In this document: piece by piece, positions 33,003 to 41,573 of the stretch
Numbering within the stretch: position 1 is the first letter of the stretch
How the letters are laid out: every line of letters starts with the position of its first letter
DNA from: Azoarcus sp.
Lineage (GTDB): Bacteria > Pseudomonadota > Gammaproteobacteria > Burkholderiales > Rhodocyclaceae
Direction of reading: 5' to 3'
Length of the DNA stretch: 64,000 nt
NCBI GenBank assembly: GCA_030656215.1
Contig: JAUSOD010000029.1
Coordinates: 24,394-88,393 of the forward strand
Notes under the pieces: generated by a model
Told to the model about the DNA's origin: nothing
What the model saw: only the letters and a program-made list of their open reading frames with translations
The model's database searches: none
Position numbers and translations under genes: made by a program

Positions 33003-35483
33003 ATGCCCGCAGGCCTCATTCAAAACTATCCGTTCAGCGCCAACCGCTACGACGAGATGCTTTCCGCCCGCGGTGAGCCCCGATCACACTGGCAGGCATT
33101 TGCCGATCGCATCGAGAACTTTCCCGAAGAGGCGATGACCCAGCGCGCCGACTTCGTGCGCAGTGCGATTGAAGCCGATGGTGTCAGCTACAACGTCTAT
33201 GCCGACCCCAAGGGCACCAAACGCCCGTGGGGGCTCGACATGCTCCCACTGATCATCAGCACCAGCGAGTGGGAGAGCCTGTCGGCAGCAATCGCGCAGC
33301 GCGCGCGCCTGATGAACGCCATCCTTGCCGATCTGTACGGGCCGCAGACGCTGCTTTCCGAGGGCTACCTGCCGCCGGCACTGGTGTTCGGCCAGCACGG
33401 ATACAAGTGGCCGGCGCGCGGCGTTCAACCACCGGGCAATGTGTGGCTGTTCAGTTATGCGGCGGATATCGCACGTGCGCCGGATGGAAAGTGGTGGGTA
33501 ATCGCCGACCGCACCCAGGGCCCCTCGGGCGCGGGCTATGCGCTGCAGAACCGGATCATCGTGTCGCGTGCCTTCCCGGATGCCTTCCGCGAACTGCACG
33601 TCAATCCGCTTGCCAGCCATTTCCGCTCGATGCAGGACAGCCTCGCCCGCCTCGCCCCTGCGGATGGCGATGTACCGCTTACCGTGCTGCTGACGCCCGG
33701 TCCGTTCAACGAAACCTACTTCGAGCACGCTTTCCTCGCCCGCTACCTCGGCTTTCCGCTGGTCGAGGGCAAGGATCTCACGGTGCGCGACAACACCGTG
33801 TTCCTCAAGACACTGCGTGGCCTGCGTCGGGTGCATGCGATCAAGCGCCGGCTCGATGACGACTTCTGCGATCCGCTGGAACTGCGCTCGGATTCGGCCC
33901 TGGGCGTGCCCGGTCTGCTCGGTGCGATCCGCGCCGGCCGGGTGCTGATGGCCAATGCGATCGGGAGCGGCGTGCTTGAATCGGGCGCAATGTTCGGATT
34001 TCTGCCCGCGATCTGCGAACATTTGCTCGGCGAGCCGATGGCCATGCCTTCGGTGGCGAGCTGGTGGTGCGGCGAACCGCCCGCGCTGAAATACGTCCTG
34101 GCGCATCTCGACGAACTGGTCATCAAGCCCGCCTTCCCCAGCATGCGCATGGAGACCGTATTCGGTCACGAGCTCAAGGGCGATTCGCGGCGGCGCATGA
34201 TTGAGCGCATTCTTGCCCGGCCCCATGCCTATGTCGCCCAGGAATGGGTGCGCCTGTCACAGGCACCGGTGTGGAACCGGCGTCTGCTGCCGCGCTCGGT
34301 CGGCATCCGCGTGTTCGCCTGTTCCACCGGCGAAGACTACACGGTGATGCCGGGGGCGCTCGGCCGGGTGGCACCTCGGGCCGGCATGGAGGTGATCTCC
34401 ATGCAGCGCGGCGGTTTGTCCAAGGACACCTGGATCCGTGCCGCGGCACCCGTGGTGCGTACCAGCCTGCTCAAGCGCCGGCTTGGCGTCATCGATCTGG
34501 TCTGCGGCGGATCCGATATTCCGTCCCGCGTCGGCGAAAATCTGTTCTGGATGGGTCGCTATGCCGAACGGGTCGAAGCCAGTGCCCGTTTGTTGCGGGC
34601 CGCGTTGACGCGTGCAGCCAGCGCCGATCCCGACACCGAACAAAGCCTGTCCGGGCTACTCGAAGCAGCCCGCCGGCTCGGGGTGCTAGCCGGTCCGGAT
34701 GCTGAAGACCGACCCGCCGACCTTGAGGCGGAACTGCTCGCGGCCCTGCTCGACAGCAAGCGCCCCGGCTCCGTCGCGTCGAATCTGCAGGCGCTCAGCT
34801 TCTCGGCCAGCCAGGTACGGGAGCGTCTATCCACCGATAACTGGCATGCCTTGAACCGGCTTGAGCAACTGTTCGCGGAGCCGGTATCGAGCACCGATCA
34901 GGCGCTGTCCGCGATCGACCGGGTGATGCAGTCGTGCATCTCGCTGGCCGGTTTTGCGATGGACGACATGACCCGCGACGAGGGTTGGCGCTTTCTCATC
35001 CTTGGTCGGCGTATCGAACGCCTCGAAGGACTTTCCGGCCTGATCTCGGTGCCGCTCGCGGCCAAACCTGCGGCACGTGAACGGATGTTCGAATGGCTGC
35101 TGGAAGCGACCAACTCGATCGTCACCTATCGTGCGCGCTATCGGCGCATGCCCGAACTGCTGCCGGTACTGCACCTGATCATCTTCGACCGCACCAATCC
35201 GCACTCGGTGGGTTTTCAGGTCGACGTGCTGCAGAAGTACCTCACTCGCAGTTCGCGCGAACTCGGCCATCCGTATCCGTCTTTGATGATCGACCCGCTC
35301 GCGCGTCGGCTGGAGGACTTCGACCTGACCCGCTTCGAGGCCGATGATTGCGAGCTGGCACTGGGCACGCTGCGGACCCTGCTCATTGAGTCGCTGGGCG
35401 TGGCGCTGAACCTGTCGGACGAAGTCCATCGCCGCCATTTCACCCACACCTTGCACCCGATGCAGTTGCGGAGAGTGGCATGA
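33003..35483 (+). CDS. Circularly permuted ATP-grasp protein fused to alpha-E domain (COG2308-COG2307)
   Basis: The 826-residue fusion has an N-terminal part (about 1-490) of the circularly permuted type 2 ATP-grasp family (DUF404/DUF407). Recognisable stretches are RPWGLDMLPLIIS, DRTQGPSGAGYALQNR, LTPGPFNETYFEHAFLAR and VIKPAFPSMRMETVFG. The alpha-helical alpha-E domain (DUF403, about 500-820) begins IPSRVGENLFWMGRYAERVEASARLLR. In many genomes these are two neighbouring genes; here they are one polypeptide. ATP-grasp enzymes activate carboxylates as acyl phosphates and join them to amines, so a peptide-forming ligase is likely; substrates are unknown. It starts 48 bases after the DUF2126 gene, and its stop overlaps the next start by 4 bases. 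Confidence 0.93.
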   Translation: MPAGLIQNYPFSANRYDEMLSARGEPRSHWQAFADRIENFPEEAMTQRADFVRSAIEADGVSYNVYADPKGTKRPWGLDMLPLIISTSEWESLSAAIAQRARLMNAILADLYGPQTLLSEGYLPPALVFGQHGYKWPARGVQPPGNVWLFSYAADIARAPDGKWWVIADRTQGPSGAGYALQNRIIVSRAFPDAFRELHVNPLASHFRSMQDSLARLAPADGDVPLTVLLTPGPFNETYFEHAFLARYLGFPLVEGKDLTVRDNTVFLKTLRGLRRVHAIKRRLDDDFCDPLELRSDSALGVPGLLGAIRAGRVLMANAIGSGVLESGAMFGFLPAICEHLLGEPMAMPSVASWWCGEPPALKYVLAHLDELVIKPAFPSMRMETVFGHELKGDSRRRMIERILARPHAYVAQEWVRLSQAPVWNRRLLPRSVGIRVFACSTGEDYTVMPGALGRVAPRAGMEVISMQRGGLSKDTWIRAAAPVVRTSLLKRRLGVIDLVCGGSDIPSRVGENLFWMGRYAERVEASARLLRAALTRAASADPDTEQSLSGLLEAARRLGVLAGPDAEDRPADLEAELLAALLDSKRPGSVASNLQALSFSASQVRERLSTDNWHALNRLEQLFAEPVSSTDQALSAIDRVMQSCISLAGFAMDDMTRDEGWRFLILGRRIERLEGLSGLISVPLAAKPAARERMFEWLLEATNSIVTYRARYRRMPELLPVLHLIIFDRTNPHSVGFQVDVLQKYLTRSSRELGHPYPSLMIDPLARRLEDFDLTRFEADDCELALGTLRTLLIESLGVALNLSDEVHRRHFTHTLHPMQLRRVA

Positions 35484-36439
35484 CCCCGATCCGCTACCAT
35501 ATTCGCCACGACACCCTGTACCGCTACGACTCGCCCGTTGGCGAATCGCGCCAGATGCTACGTCTGACCCCGCGCGAACTGCCCGGACAACACTGTGTTT
35601 CGCACCGCATCGAGGTCAGACCGGAACCATTGCGCGCCGAGGACTTCACCGACGGCTTTGGCAACCTGGTGCGCTCGATGCATTTCGAGCGTGATCACGA
35701 CACCCTCTTCGTCCGCTCCGAGAGCTGGATCGAGCTCAATCCGAAGCCCTTGCCGGCCTTGTCCGAATCCCCTGCGTGGAACACGGTGCGTGACCAGCTG
35801 GCCTATCGCGCCGGGCGCACGCTGAGCGCGGCGGAGCTCGAAGCCGTCGGCTTCCAGTTCGAATCGGCGCATGTGAGAGTCAAGCACGACTTTGCCGACT
35901 ATGCCGCAGCTGATTTCGCGCCTGGCGTCCCCTTGCTGCTCGCGGTCGAGCGTCTGATGCAGCGCATCTTTCGCGACTTCACCTTCGACCCGGAAGCCAC
36001 CGACATTTCCACGCCGGTGACCAAAGTCCTCGAGACCCGTCGCGGCGTATGCCAGGACTTCGCCCACCTGATGCTGTCCTGTCTGCGCTCGATGGGGCTT
36101 GCCGCACGCTATGTCAGCGGCTACATCCTTACCCGCCCGCCACCGGGCAAGCCGCGTCTGATCGGCGCCGATGCCACGCACGCCTGGGTTTCAGTCTATT
36201 GTCCGGGGCTGGGATGGATCGACTTTGACCCGACCAATGCGGTCATGCCCGCGCTCGAGCACGTCACCATCGGCTGGGGACGCGACTTCAACGACGTCTC
36301 GCCGCTGCGTGGCGTCATTCTCGGCGGCGGTGGACACGAGCCCGAGATCGCGGTCACCATGGTGCCGGAAGAAGAGTTCGAAACCCTGTACACCGACGCT
36401 GACGACCCGGTGGCGAACCTCCTTCAGGTCCTGGACTGA
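35480..36439 (+). CDS. Transglutaminase-like cysteine protease (COG1305)
   Basis: This 319-residue protein has a transglutaminase N-terminal beta domain (about 1-85) and a papain-like transglutaminase core with the catalytic triad C191 (RRGVCQDFAHL), H234 (THAWVSVYCPG) and D250 (IDFDPTN). There is no signal peptide. Bacterial members of this group are thought to act as peptidases or amide-bond transferases. Its start overlaps the ATP-grasp/alpha-E stop (ATGA), so synthesis is coupled. Together with the large transglutaminase-DUF2126 protein it gives the cassette two thiol peptidase-like active sites beside one or two ligase-like ones. Confidence 0.93.
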   Translation: MTPIRYHIRHDTLYRYDSPVGESRQMLRLTPRELPGQHCVSHRIEVRPEPLRAEDFTDGFGNLVRSMHFERDHDTLFVRSESWIELNPKPLPALSESPAWNTVRDQLAYRAGRTLSAAELEAVGFQFESAHVRVKHDFADYAAADFAPGVPLLLAVERLMQRIFRDFTFDPEATDISTPVTKVLETRRGVCQDFAHLMLSCLRSMGLAARYVSGYILTRPPPGKPRLIGADATHAWVSVYCPGLGWIDFDPTNAVMPALEHVTIGWGRDFNDVSPLRGVILGGGGHEPEIAVTMVPEEEFETLYTDADDPVANLLQVLD

Positions 36440-36507
36440 AGATACTTGTCGAAGTCTCGCATGCTGAAAGCACAGTGCGGCGACACCCGAAAAGCCAGAC
36501 AACGCCA

Positions 36508-37428
36508 GTGAAGCTCTTCTACGCCGACCATTTCGTGTTGCCACTGCCCGAGGGGCATCGCTTCCCGATGGTCAAGTACGCCCGTCTGCGCGAACGTCTG
36601 CTCGCCTCGGGCATCTTCCGCGCCGATGACTTCCGCGTACCGGATGCCGCGCCCGACGAAGCGCTGCTGCGTGCCCACGATGCCGATTACGTCAGCCGGG
36701 TGTGCGACGGCACACTCGATAGCGCGGAGATCCGGCGTATCGGCTTTCCCTGGTCGGCGCAGATGGTCGAGCGCTCGCGCCGGTCTGCCGGTGCCACCCT
36801 TGCGGCCTGCCGCAGCGCGCAGGAGGATGGCTGCGCGGTGAACCTGGCCGGTGGCACCCATCACGCCCATCGCAACTTCGGCTCCGGTTTTTGCGTGTTC
36901 AATGATGCGGCCATCGCAGCGCTGGCAATGCGTGCAGAAGGCCGTGCCGAAAGGGTCGCCATCGTCGACTGCGATGTCCACCAGGGCGATGGCACCGCCG
37001 CTATTCTTGCCGATGAACCCGACATTTTTACCTGCAGCGTGCACGGCGCGAGAAATTTCCCCTTTCACAAACAGCTCAGCGACCTCGATATCGAGCTTGC
37101 CGACGCCACCGGAGATCAAGCCTACCTCGCTGCGCTGGACGGCGCTCTGAACAGGGTGTTCGACGACTTCGTCCCCGATCTGGTGATCTATCTGGCCGGT
37201 GCCGACCCTTACGTCGATGACCGCCTCGGGCGTCTTGCGCTCAGCATCGAGGGCCTCGGGGAACGCGACGCGAAGGTACTTGCACACTGTCGCGAGCGGA
37301 ATATCCCGGTGGCAATCGCAATGGCGGGCGGCTACGCCAGGCAGATCGACGATACCGTCACCATCCACCTGTCCACGGTGCTGACGGCTGCCCGTTTGTT
37401 TTCCGGTGGGCGTGTCGATCATGTCTGA
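36508..37428 (+). CDS. Histone-deacetylase-family zinc amidohydrolase
   Basis: This 306-residue arginase/deacetylase-fold protein carries the HDAC-family residues: the tandem histidines H118-H119 (GGTHHAH), zinc ligands D156 and H158 (DCDVHQGDG) and D233 (LAGADPYVDDRLGRL), plus FGSGFCVFND. It should remove an acetyl or other acyl group from an amine, for example from a modified lysine, polyamine or small acylated metabolite. I prefer the GTG at 36508 (KLFYADHFVLPLPEGH, the usual N-terminus) over a GTG at 36475. It lies 68 bases after the transglutaminase gene and overlaps the DUF429 gene by 8 bases, so it belongs to the same cassette. Confidence 0.9.
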   Translation: MKLFYADHFVLPLPEGHRFPMVKYARLRERLLASGIFRADDFRVPDAAPDEALLRAHDADYVSRVCDGTLDSAEIRRIGFPWSAQMVERSRRSAGATLAACRSAQEDGCAVNLAGGTHHAHRNFGSGFCVFNDAAIAALAMRAEGRAERVAIVDCDVHQGDGTAAILADEPDIFTCSVHGARNFPFHKQLSDLDIELADATGDQAYLAALDGALNRVFDDFVPDLVIYLAGADPYVDDRLGRLALSIEGLGERDAKVLAHCRERNIPVAIAMAGGYARQIDDTVTIHLSTVLTAARLFSGGRVDHV

Positions 37429-38329
37429 GACCCGCTCGATGGCACCGACCGTGGTAGCGATGCCTGGTCTGCAGACCGGGCGCGCGACATCTGCGCTGAA
37501 GATCGCCGACTGGGCCAAAGGCGTACGCCTGCTCGGGGTGGATTTCACCTCGGCGCCGCGCCGCAGCAAGTCGATCACGGTGGCCTCGGGACATCTAAGC
37601 GGGCGAGGCGTACAGCTTGAGACCCTTGAACGATGCCCCGACTGGGCCTCCTACGAGGCCGTGCTGTTGCGCCAGGGGCCATGGCTGGGGGGCTTCGACT
37701 TCCCGTTCGGATTGCCTCGCGAGGCAGTGCTCGACCTGGGCTGGCCGCTGCACTGGGATCAGTTACTCGCACATTGCACGGCACTGGGCCGCGCGCGTTT
37801 TCGTGCCGCACTCGATGGCTATCGCCAGACCCGACCTGTCGGACGGCGCTACGCCCATCGGGCCACCGACCTGCCGGCGCGCTCGCACAGTCCGATGAAG
37901 CTGGTCAATCCGCCGGTCGGCCTGATGTTCCTCGAAGGCGCCCCGCGCCTCATGGCCGCCGGCATCACCCTACCGGGCATGCATTGCGGGGATCCGGCAC
38001 GCATCGCGATCGAAGCCTATCCGGGACTGCTGGCGCGCAGCATCACGGCGCACTCATACAAGAGTGACGAGAAGCGCAAACAGACGCCGTCACGACTCGC
38101 GGCACGGATCCAGATCGCAGCGGCCCTGCGCAAGGGCGAGCATGCACTGCAGCTCAAGCTTCAAGCCGGCGACGAACAGCTCGACGCGCTGGTGCAGGAC
38201 GCCAGTGGCGACCTGCTCGATGCCACACTGGCGTTGATGCAGGCGGCCTGGTGTCTGCACGCCGGCCCACCCGGCTTCGGCCTGCCGCCGGGCTTCGATC
38301 CGATCGAAGGCTGGATCGCCGGGGCCTGA
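37421..38329 (+). CDS. DUF429 (RNase H-like fold) protein
   Basis: The 302-residue protein matches DUF429 by eye. It has the opening strand LLGVDFTSAPRRSKSITVA, then GGFDFPFGLPREAV, the region MKLVNPPVGLMFLEGAPRL, IAIEAYPGLLAR and the late aspartate-containing DASGDLLDATLALMQAAW. The family is predicted to have a ribonuclease H-like fold with acidic active-site residues, but no activity has been assigned that I can state with confidence. ATG 37421 overlaps the end of the HDAC-like gene by 8 bases. It is the last gene of the cassette and is convergent with gdhA. Confidence 0.85.
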   Translation: MSETRSMAPTVVAMPGLQTGRATSALKIADWAKGVRLLGVDFTSAPRRSKSITVASGHLSGRGVQLETLERCPDWASYEAVLLRQGPWLGGFDFPFGLPREAVLDLGWPLHWDQLLAHCTALGRARFRAALDGYRQTRPVGRRYAHRATDLPARSHSPMKLVNPPVGLMFLEGAPRLMAAGITLPGMHCGDPARIAIEAYPGLLARSITAHSYKSDEKRKQTPSRLAARIQIAAALRKGEHALQLKLQAGDEQLDALVQDASGDLLDATLALMQAAWCLHAGPPGFGLPPGFDPIEGWIAGA

Positions 38330-38330
38330 G

Positions 38331-38348
38331 CCGGCGCGTGAACGCCGG
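38331..38348. terminator. Possible bidirectional hairpin between convergent genes
   Basis: CCGGCG and CGCCGG form a perfect 6-bp stem with a 6-base loop in the 33 bases between the DUF429 and gdhA stops. There is no T-run on either side, so it is at best a weak terminator or mRNA 3'-end stabiliser. Confidence 0.35.
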
Positions 38349-38362
38349 ACAGGGCAAGCAGA

Positions 38363-39706
38363 TCAGATCACGCCTTGCGCCAGCATCGCGTCGGCGACCT
38401 TGACGAAACCGGCCACGTTTGCGCCATCGACATAGCTTACCGTGCCGTCCTCGCGCTGCCCGTGGCGCAGGCAGGCTGCATGAATGCCTTTCATGATCTC
38501 GAGCAAACGCGCGTCGACCTCTTCGCGCGTCCACGACAGCCGCATCGCGTTCTGGCTCATCTCGAGACCGGAGGTCGCCACCCCGCCCGCGTTGCTCGCC
38601 TTGCCGGGCGCATAGAGCACACCATTCTTCTCGAGCACCGTCACCGCCGCCGCAGTCGAGGGCATGTTGGCACCCTCGGCCACACAGATCACGCCGTTAC
38701 CGACCAGCACTTCAGCATCGTGGCCAGTCAGCTCGTTCTGGGTCGCACACGGCAGCGCCACATCCACCGGAACATGCCAGGGCTTGCGCCCGGCCTCGAA
38801 GTGGACGCCGGCCCGCTCGGCATAATCACTGACGCGGCCGTAGAGGTGATTCTTGACTTCCATCAGCACGGCAAGCTTCTCGGGCGTGAAGCCTTCGGCA
38901 TCGACCACGGTACCACTGGAATCCGAAACGGTGATCACCCGGGCACCAAGGGCCATCGCTTTTTCCACCGCGTACTGCGCGACGTTGCCCGAACCGGACA
39001 CCGAGACCCGCATGTTCTCCAGCGAGCGGCCACCATGGCGCAGCATTTCCTCGGCGAAATACACCGTGCCATAGCCGGTTGCCTCAGGGCGGATCAGCGA
39101 ACCGCCAAAACTGAGCCCCTTGCCGGTAAACACGCAGTCGGCGCGGTTGGAGAGCTTTTTCATCATCCCGGCCATGAAACCGACTTCACGCCCGCCCACG
39201 CCGATGTCGCCTGCCGGGACATCGGTATCGGAGCCGACATGCCGGAACAGCTCGGAGACAAATGCCTGGCAGAAGCGCATGACCTCGCCCGGGCTACGTC
39301 CCTTCGGGTCGAAATCCGAACCGCCCTTGCCACCACCCATCGGCAAGGTGGTCAGGGCGTTCTTGAAGGTCTGCTCGAAGGCAAGAAACTTCAGGATGGA
39401 CAGGTTGACCGAGGGGTGAAAGCGGATGCCGCCCTTGTAAGGACCGATGGCGGAGCTATGCTGGATGCGGTACCCACGATTGACGCGCACCTCGCCATGA
39501 TCATCGACCCACGACACCCGGAACATGATCGCGCGTTCGGGCTCGACCAGACGGTCAAGCAGACCGTGCTCGGCATAGCGCGGATGAGCCTGAATGAAGG
39601 GCCAAAGACTGTCGATGACCTCGGTCACCGCCTGCAGAAACTCTGGCTGTCCGGGGTTCCGCTCGGCAACGATGGCAAGAAACTCGTGTGCGCTCTGGTA
39701 CTTCAT
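38363..39706 (-). CDS. gdhA: NADP-specific glutamate dehydrogenase
   Basis: The 447-residue enzyme makes glutamate from 2-oxoglutarate, ammonia and NADPH. Substrate-binding motifs are KGGIRFHPSVN and the catalytic-lysine region PMGGGKGGSDFDPKG. The dinucleotide-binding domain has VSVSGSGNVAQYAVEKA (about 235-250), and GANMPST lies near residue 345. ATG 39706 gives exactly the classic 447-residue length and has AGGAG 5 nt upstream. The upstream region carries an NtrC-like and a sigma-54-like site, pointing to nitrogen regulation. Confidence 0.97.
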   Translation of the reverse strand: MKYQSAHEFLAIVAERNPGQPEFLQAVTEVIDSLWPFIQAHPRYAEHGLLDRLVEPERAIMFRVSWVDDHGEVRVNRGYRIQHSSAIGPYKGGIRFHPSVNLSILKFLAFEQTFKNALTTLPMGGGKGGSDFDPKGRSPGEVMRFCQAFVSELFRHVGSDTDVPAGDIGVGGREVGFMAGMMKKLSNRADCVFTGKGLSFGGSLIRPEATGYGTVYFAEEMLRHGGRSLENMRVSVSGSGNVAQYAVEKAMALGARVITVSDSSGTVVDAEGFTPEKLAVLMEVKNHLYGRVSDYAERAGVHFEAGRKPWHVPVDVALPCATQNELTGHDAEVLVGNGVICVAEGANMPSTAAAVTVLEKNGVLYAPGKASNAGGVATSGLEMSQNAMRLSWTREEVDARLLEIMKGIHAACLRHGQREDGTVSYVDGANVAGFVKVADAMLAQGVI

Positions 39707-39724
39707 CTCCACTCCTGGGTTTTA

Positions 39725-39741
39725 TGCACTTAACCGGTGCA
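39725..39741. promoter_or_regulatory. NtrC-like binding site in the gdhA leader
   Basis: TGCACTTAACCGGTGCA has the 17-base length and outer half-sites of the NtrC consensus (TGCACCA-N3-TGGTGCA), matching 11 of 14 defined positions. It ends 19 bases before the gdhA start codon. A site this close to the start suggests repression rather than activation. Direct NtrC repression of gdhA has been reported in Pseudomonas putida. Confidence 0.55.
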
Positions 39742-39754
39742 TTAAAACTCAAAG

Positions 39755-39772
39755 TGGCACTTTTCGCACCAA
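39755..39772 (-). promoter_or_regulatory. Possible sigma-54 promoter of gdhA
   Basis: Read on the gdhA strand, TTGGTGCGAAAAGTGCCA has GG and GC separated by exactly 10 bases, as sigma-54 requires, but the rest of the match is poor. The same bases include the short palindrome AAAGTG-G-CACTTT, which could instead be an operator. Confidence 0.3.
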
Positions 39773-39790
39773 TAAAGTGCAAAAAACAGC

Positions 39791-40441
39791 TTAGCGCAGC
39801 TTGCGTGCCCCCCGAATCAGCTCGGCAATGTCGGTGTTGCCGTTGGCAGCAGCCCACTCTTCCGCGGTAAAGCCAGCTTCATTGCGACGATCGAGCGCCA
39901 CCCCGGCCGCGAGCAGACGACGTACCACGGCAATATGGCCATTGCGGGCAGCGAGCATCAGCGCATCCGATTTGTTGGGTGCAAGGGCTTCGAGCTCGGC
40001 GCCAGCTGCGATCAGGCGTTCCAGGATCTCGAGCCGCCCCTCGAACGCAGCGTAATGCAGCGGCGTCCAGCCGTCATGGTTAAGCGGTGCACCTGCGCCG
40101 ATCAATACATCAACCACCTTGTCGTGGCCGCGCAGCACCGCCAGCATCAGCGCCGAGTCTCCCGCCAGATTGCGGTACGCAATCCGGGGACGGTACTTGA
40201 GTAGCGCATCCACGGTGTCCGCGTTGCCTTCCCTTGCGGCGAGGATCAACAGGGTGTTGCCGTTGGCGTCGACCGTATCGGGATCGAGCCCGCGGGCCAG
40301 CAAGCCGACGAGTTGCCGTGTGTCGCCAAGCTGGGCGGAACTCAGGGCATCGTCATAGCTGTTGGCGCTGGCAGGACCGGCAAGCAGGAAAGCGCTGGCA
40401 GCGGCAATAAGGAACTGGCGGATGATTTCAGGCTTTGGCAT
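39791..40441 (-). CDS. Exported ankyrin-repeat protein
   Basis: The 216-residue protein has a signal peptide (about residues 5-27, ending in PASANS) and then about five ankyrin repeats covering the rest. Units such as DANGNTLLILAAREGNADTVD, HDGWTPLHYAAFEGRLEILE and SDALMLAARNGHIAVVRRLL are clear. It probably binds a periplasmic partner protein. ATG 40441 (MPKPEIIRQFLIAAASAFL) lies inside the end of the tatD-like gene, overlapping by 14 bases, so it is translated as the last gene of the mltG-tmk-holB operon. It is followed by the gdhA promoter region on the same strand. Confidence 0.88.
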   Translation of the reverse strand: MPKPEIIRQFLIAAASAFLLAGPASANSYDDALSSAQLGDTRQLVGLLARGLDPDTVDANGNTLLILAAREGNADTVDALLKYRPRIAYRNLAGDSALMLAVLRGHDKVVDVLIGAGAPLNHDGWTPLHYAAFEGRLEILERLIAAGAELEALAPNKSDALMLAARNGHIAVVRRLLAAGVALDRRNEAGFTAEEWAAANGNTDIAELIRGARKLR

Positions 40442-41198
40442 GGTTGAACAGGCGGAAGAAGTTTTCGGTGGTGGCCTGCTCGACGGTATCGAGCGGAAGG
40501 CCGCGCAGTCGCGCGATTTCTTCCGCCACATGAACCACCCAGGCCGGTTCGTTGGTCTTGCCACGATGGGGCATTGGCGCCAGGTAAGGGGAATCCGTTT
40601 CGATCAGCAGACGCTCAAGCGGAACCCATGCTGCCACTTCCTTGAGCTCCTTCGCGTTACGAAAGGTGACGATCCCGGAGAAGGAGATGTAAAAACCCAG
40701 CTCGAGCGCGGCTTCGGCAACCGCGCGCGACTCGGTGAAGCAGTGCATGACGCCACCGCATTCGGCGGCACCCTCCTCCTGCATCAAACGCAGCGTGTCG
40801 GCCGCCGCACTGCGGGTATGGACGATGAGCGGCTTGCCGCACGCGCGTGCCGCACGAATGTGGGTGCGAAAGCGCTCGCGCTGCCACTCGGGCGCATCCT
40901 TGTGCCAGTGGTAGTCCAGCCCGGTTTCACCGATCGCGACCACCCGCGGATGGTCGGCCAGGGCCAGCAAGCGGGCAACATCGGGTTCCTCGCAATCGGC
41001 ATTGTCCGGATGCACCCCGACCGATGCCCACAAGTTGGAATGGCGCTCGGCCAGTCCGAGTACACGGGGGAAGTCTTCCAGCTTGACGCTGATGCACAGC
41101 GCCTGCCCCACGCGATTCGCCGCCATTGCGGCCAGAATGTCGGCCTCGCGCGCGGCCAGATCGGGAAAATCGAGATGACAATGTGAGTCGACAAACAT
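40428..41198 (-). CDS. TatD-family metal-dependent deoxyribonuclease
   Basis: This 256-residue TIM-barrel metal hydrolase has the TatD motifs: FVDSHCHLDF at the N-terminus, ASVGVHPDNA, AIGETGLDYHW, LIVHTRSA, GVMHCFTES and IETDSPYLAP, all with their metal-binding His, Glu and Asp residues. Members act as 3'-5' exonucleases on DNA or RNA in repair and quality control. It follows the pilZ gene after 9 bases and overlaps the ankyrin gene start. The order holB-pilZ-tatD is conserved across many Beta- and Gammaproteobacteria. Confidence 0.95.
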   Translation of the reverse strand: MFVDSHCHLDFPDLAAREADILAAMAANRVGQALCISVKLEDFPRVLGLAERHSNLWASVGVHPDNADCEEPDVARLLALADHPRVVAIGETGLDYHWHKDAPEWQRERFRTHIRAARACGKPLIVHTRSAAADTLRLMQEEGAAECGGVMHCFTESRAVAEAALELGFYISFSGIVTFRNAKELKEVAAWVPLERLLIETDSPYLAPMPHRGKTNEPAWVVHVAEEIARLRGLPLDTVEQATTENFFRLFNHAKA

Positions 41199-41207
41199 CC
41201 GTGTTGC

Positions 41208-41573
41208 TCAGAGTGTGTGGGTGGGCCGATTGGAGCTGAGGTGACCGGCAAGAACCTGTTCAATCCGGTGACGCAGCGCGAGTCCGGATTCGTCGCTGGA
41301 AAAATGGACCCCGATCCCCGGCGTCTTGCCGCCCTGGGCACCAGACGGGGTCACCCATACGACCGAGCCCGCAACCGGGTGCTTGGTCGGATCATCCATC
41401 AGCTGCAACAGCATGAACACCTCATCGCCCAGGTTGTAGGGCTTCGGCGTGGGAACGAAGATCCCGCCATTGGCAAGAAACGGCATGTAGGCTGCAAAGA
41501 GTGCAGATTTGGAACTGATGTTCAGCGACAACACGCTCGGGCGTGCCACATGGGGACGGGGAATTTCGCTCAA
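41208..41573 (-). CDS. pilZ: PilZ-domain protein (type IV pilus assembly PilZ type)
   Basis: The 121-residue protein is of the PilZ family proper. It has FLANGGIFVPTPKPYNLGDEVFMLLQLMDDPTKHPVAGSVVWV and GIGVHFS, and it lacks the RxxxR motif that most c-di-GMP-binding PilZ domains carry. PilZ proteins of this class help assemble type IV pili through PilB and FimX partners. Its position between holB and tatD is the classical one. The start overlaps the holB stop by 4 bases. Confidence 0.9.
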   Translation of the reverse strand: MSEIPRPHVARPSVLSLNISSKSALFAAYMPFLANGGIFVPTPKPYNLGDEVFMLLQLMDDPTKHPVAGSVVWVTPSGAQGGKTPGIGVHFSSDESGLALRHRIEQVLAGHLSSNRPTHTL

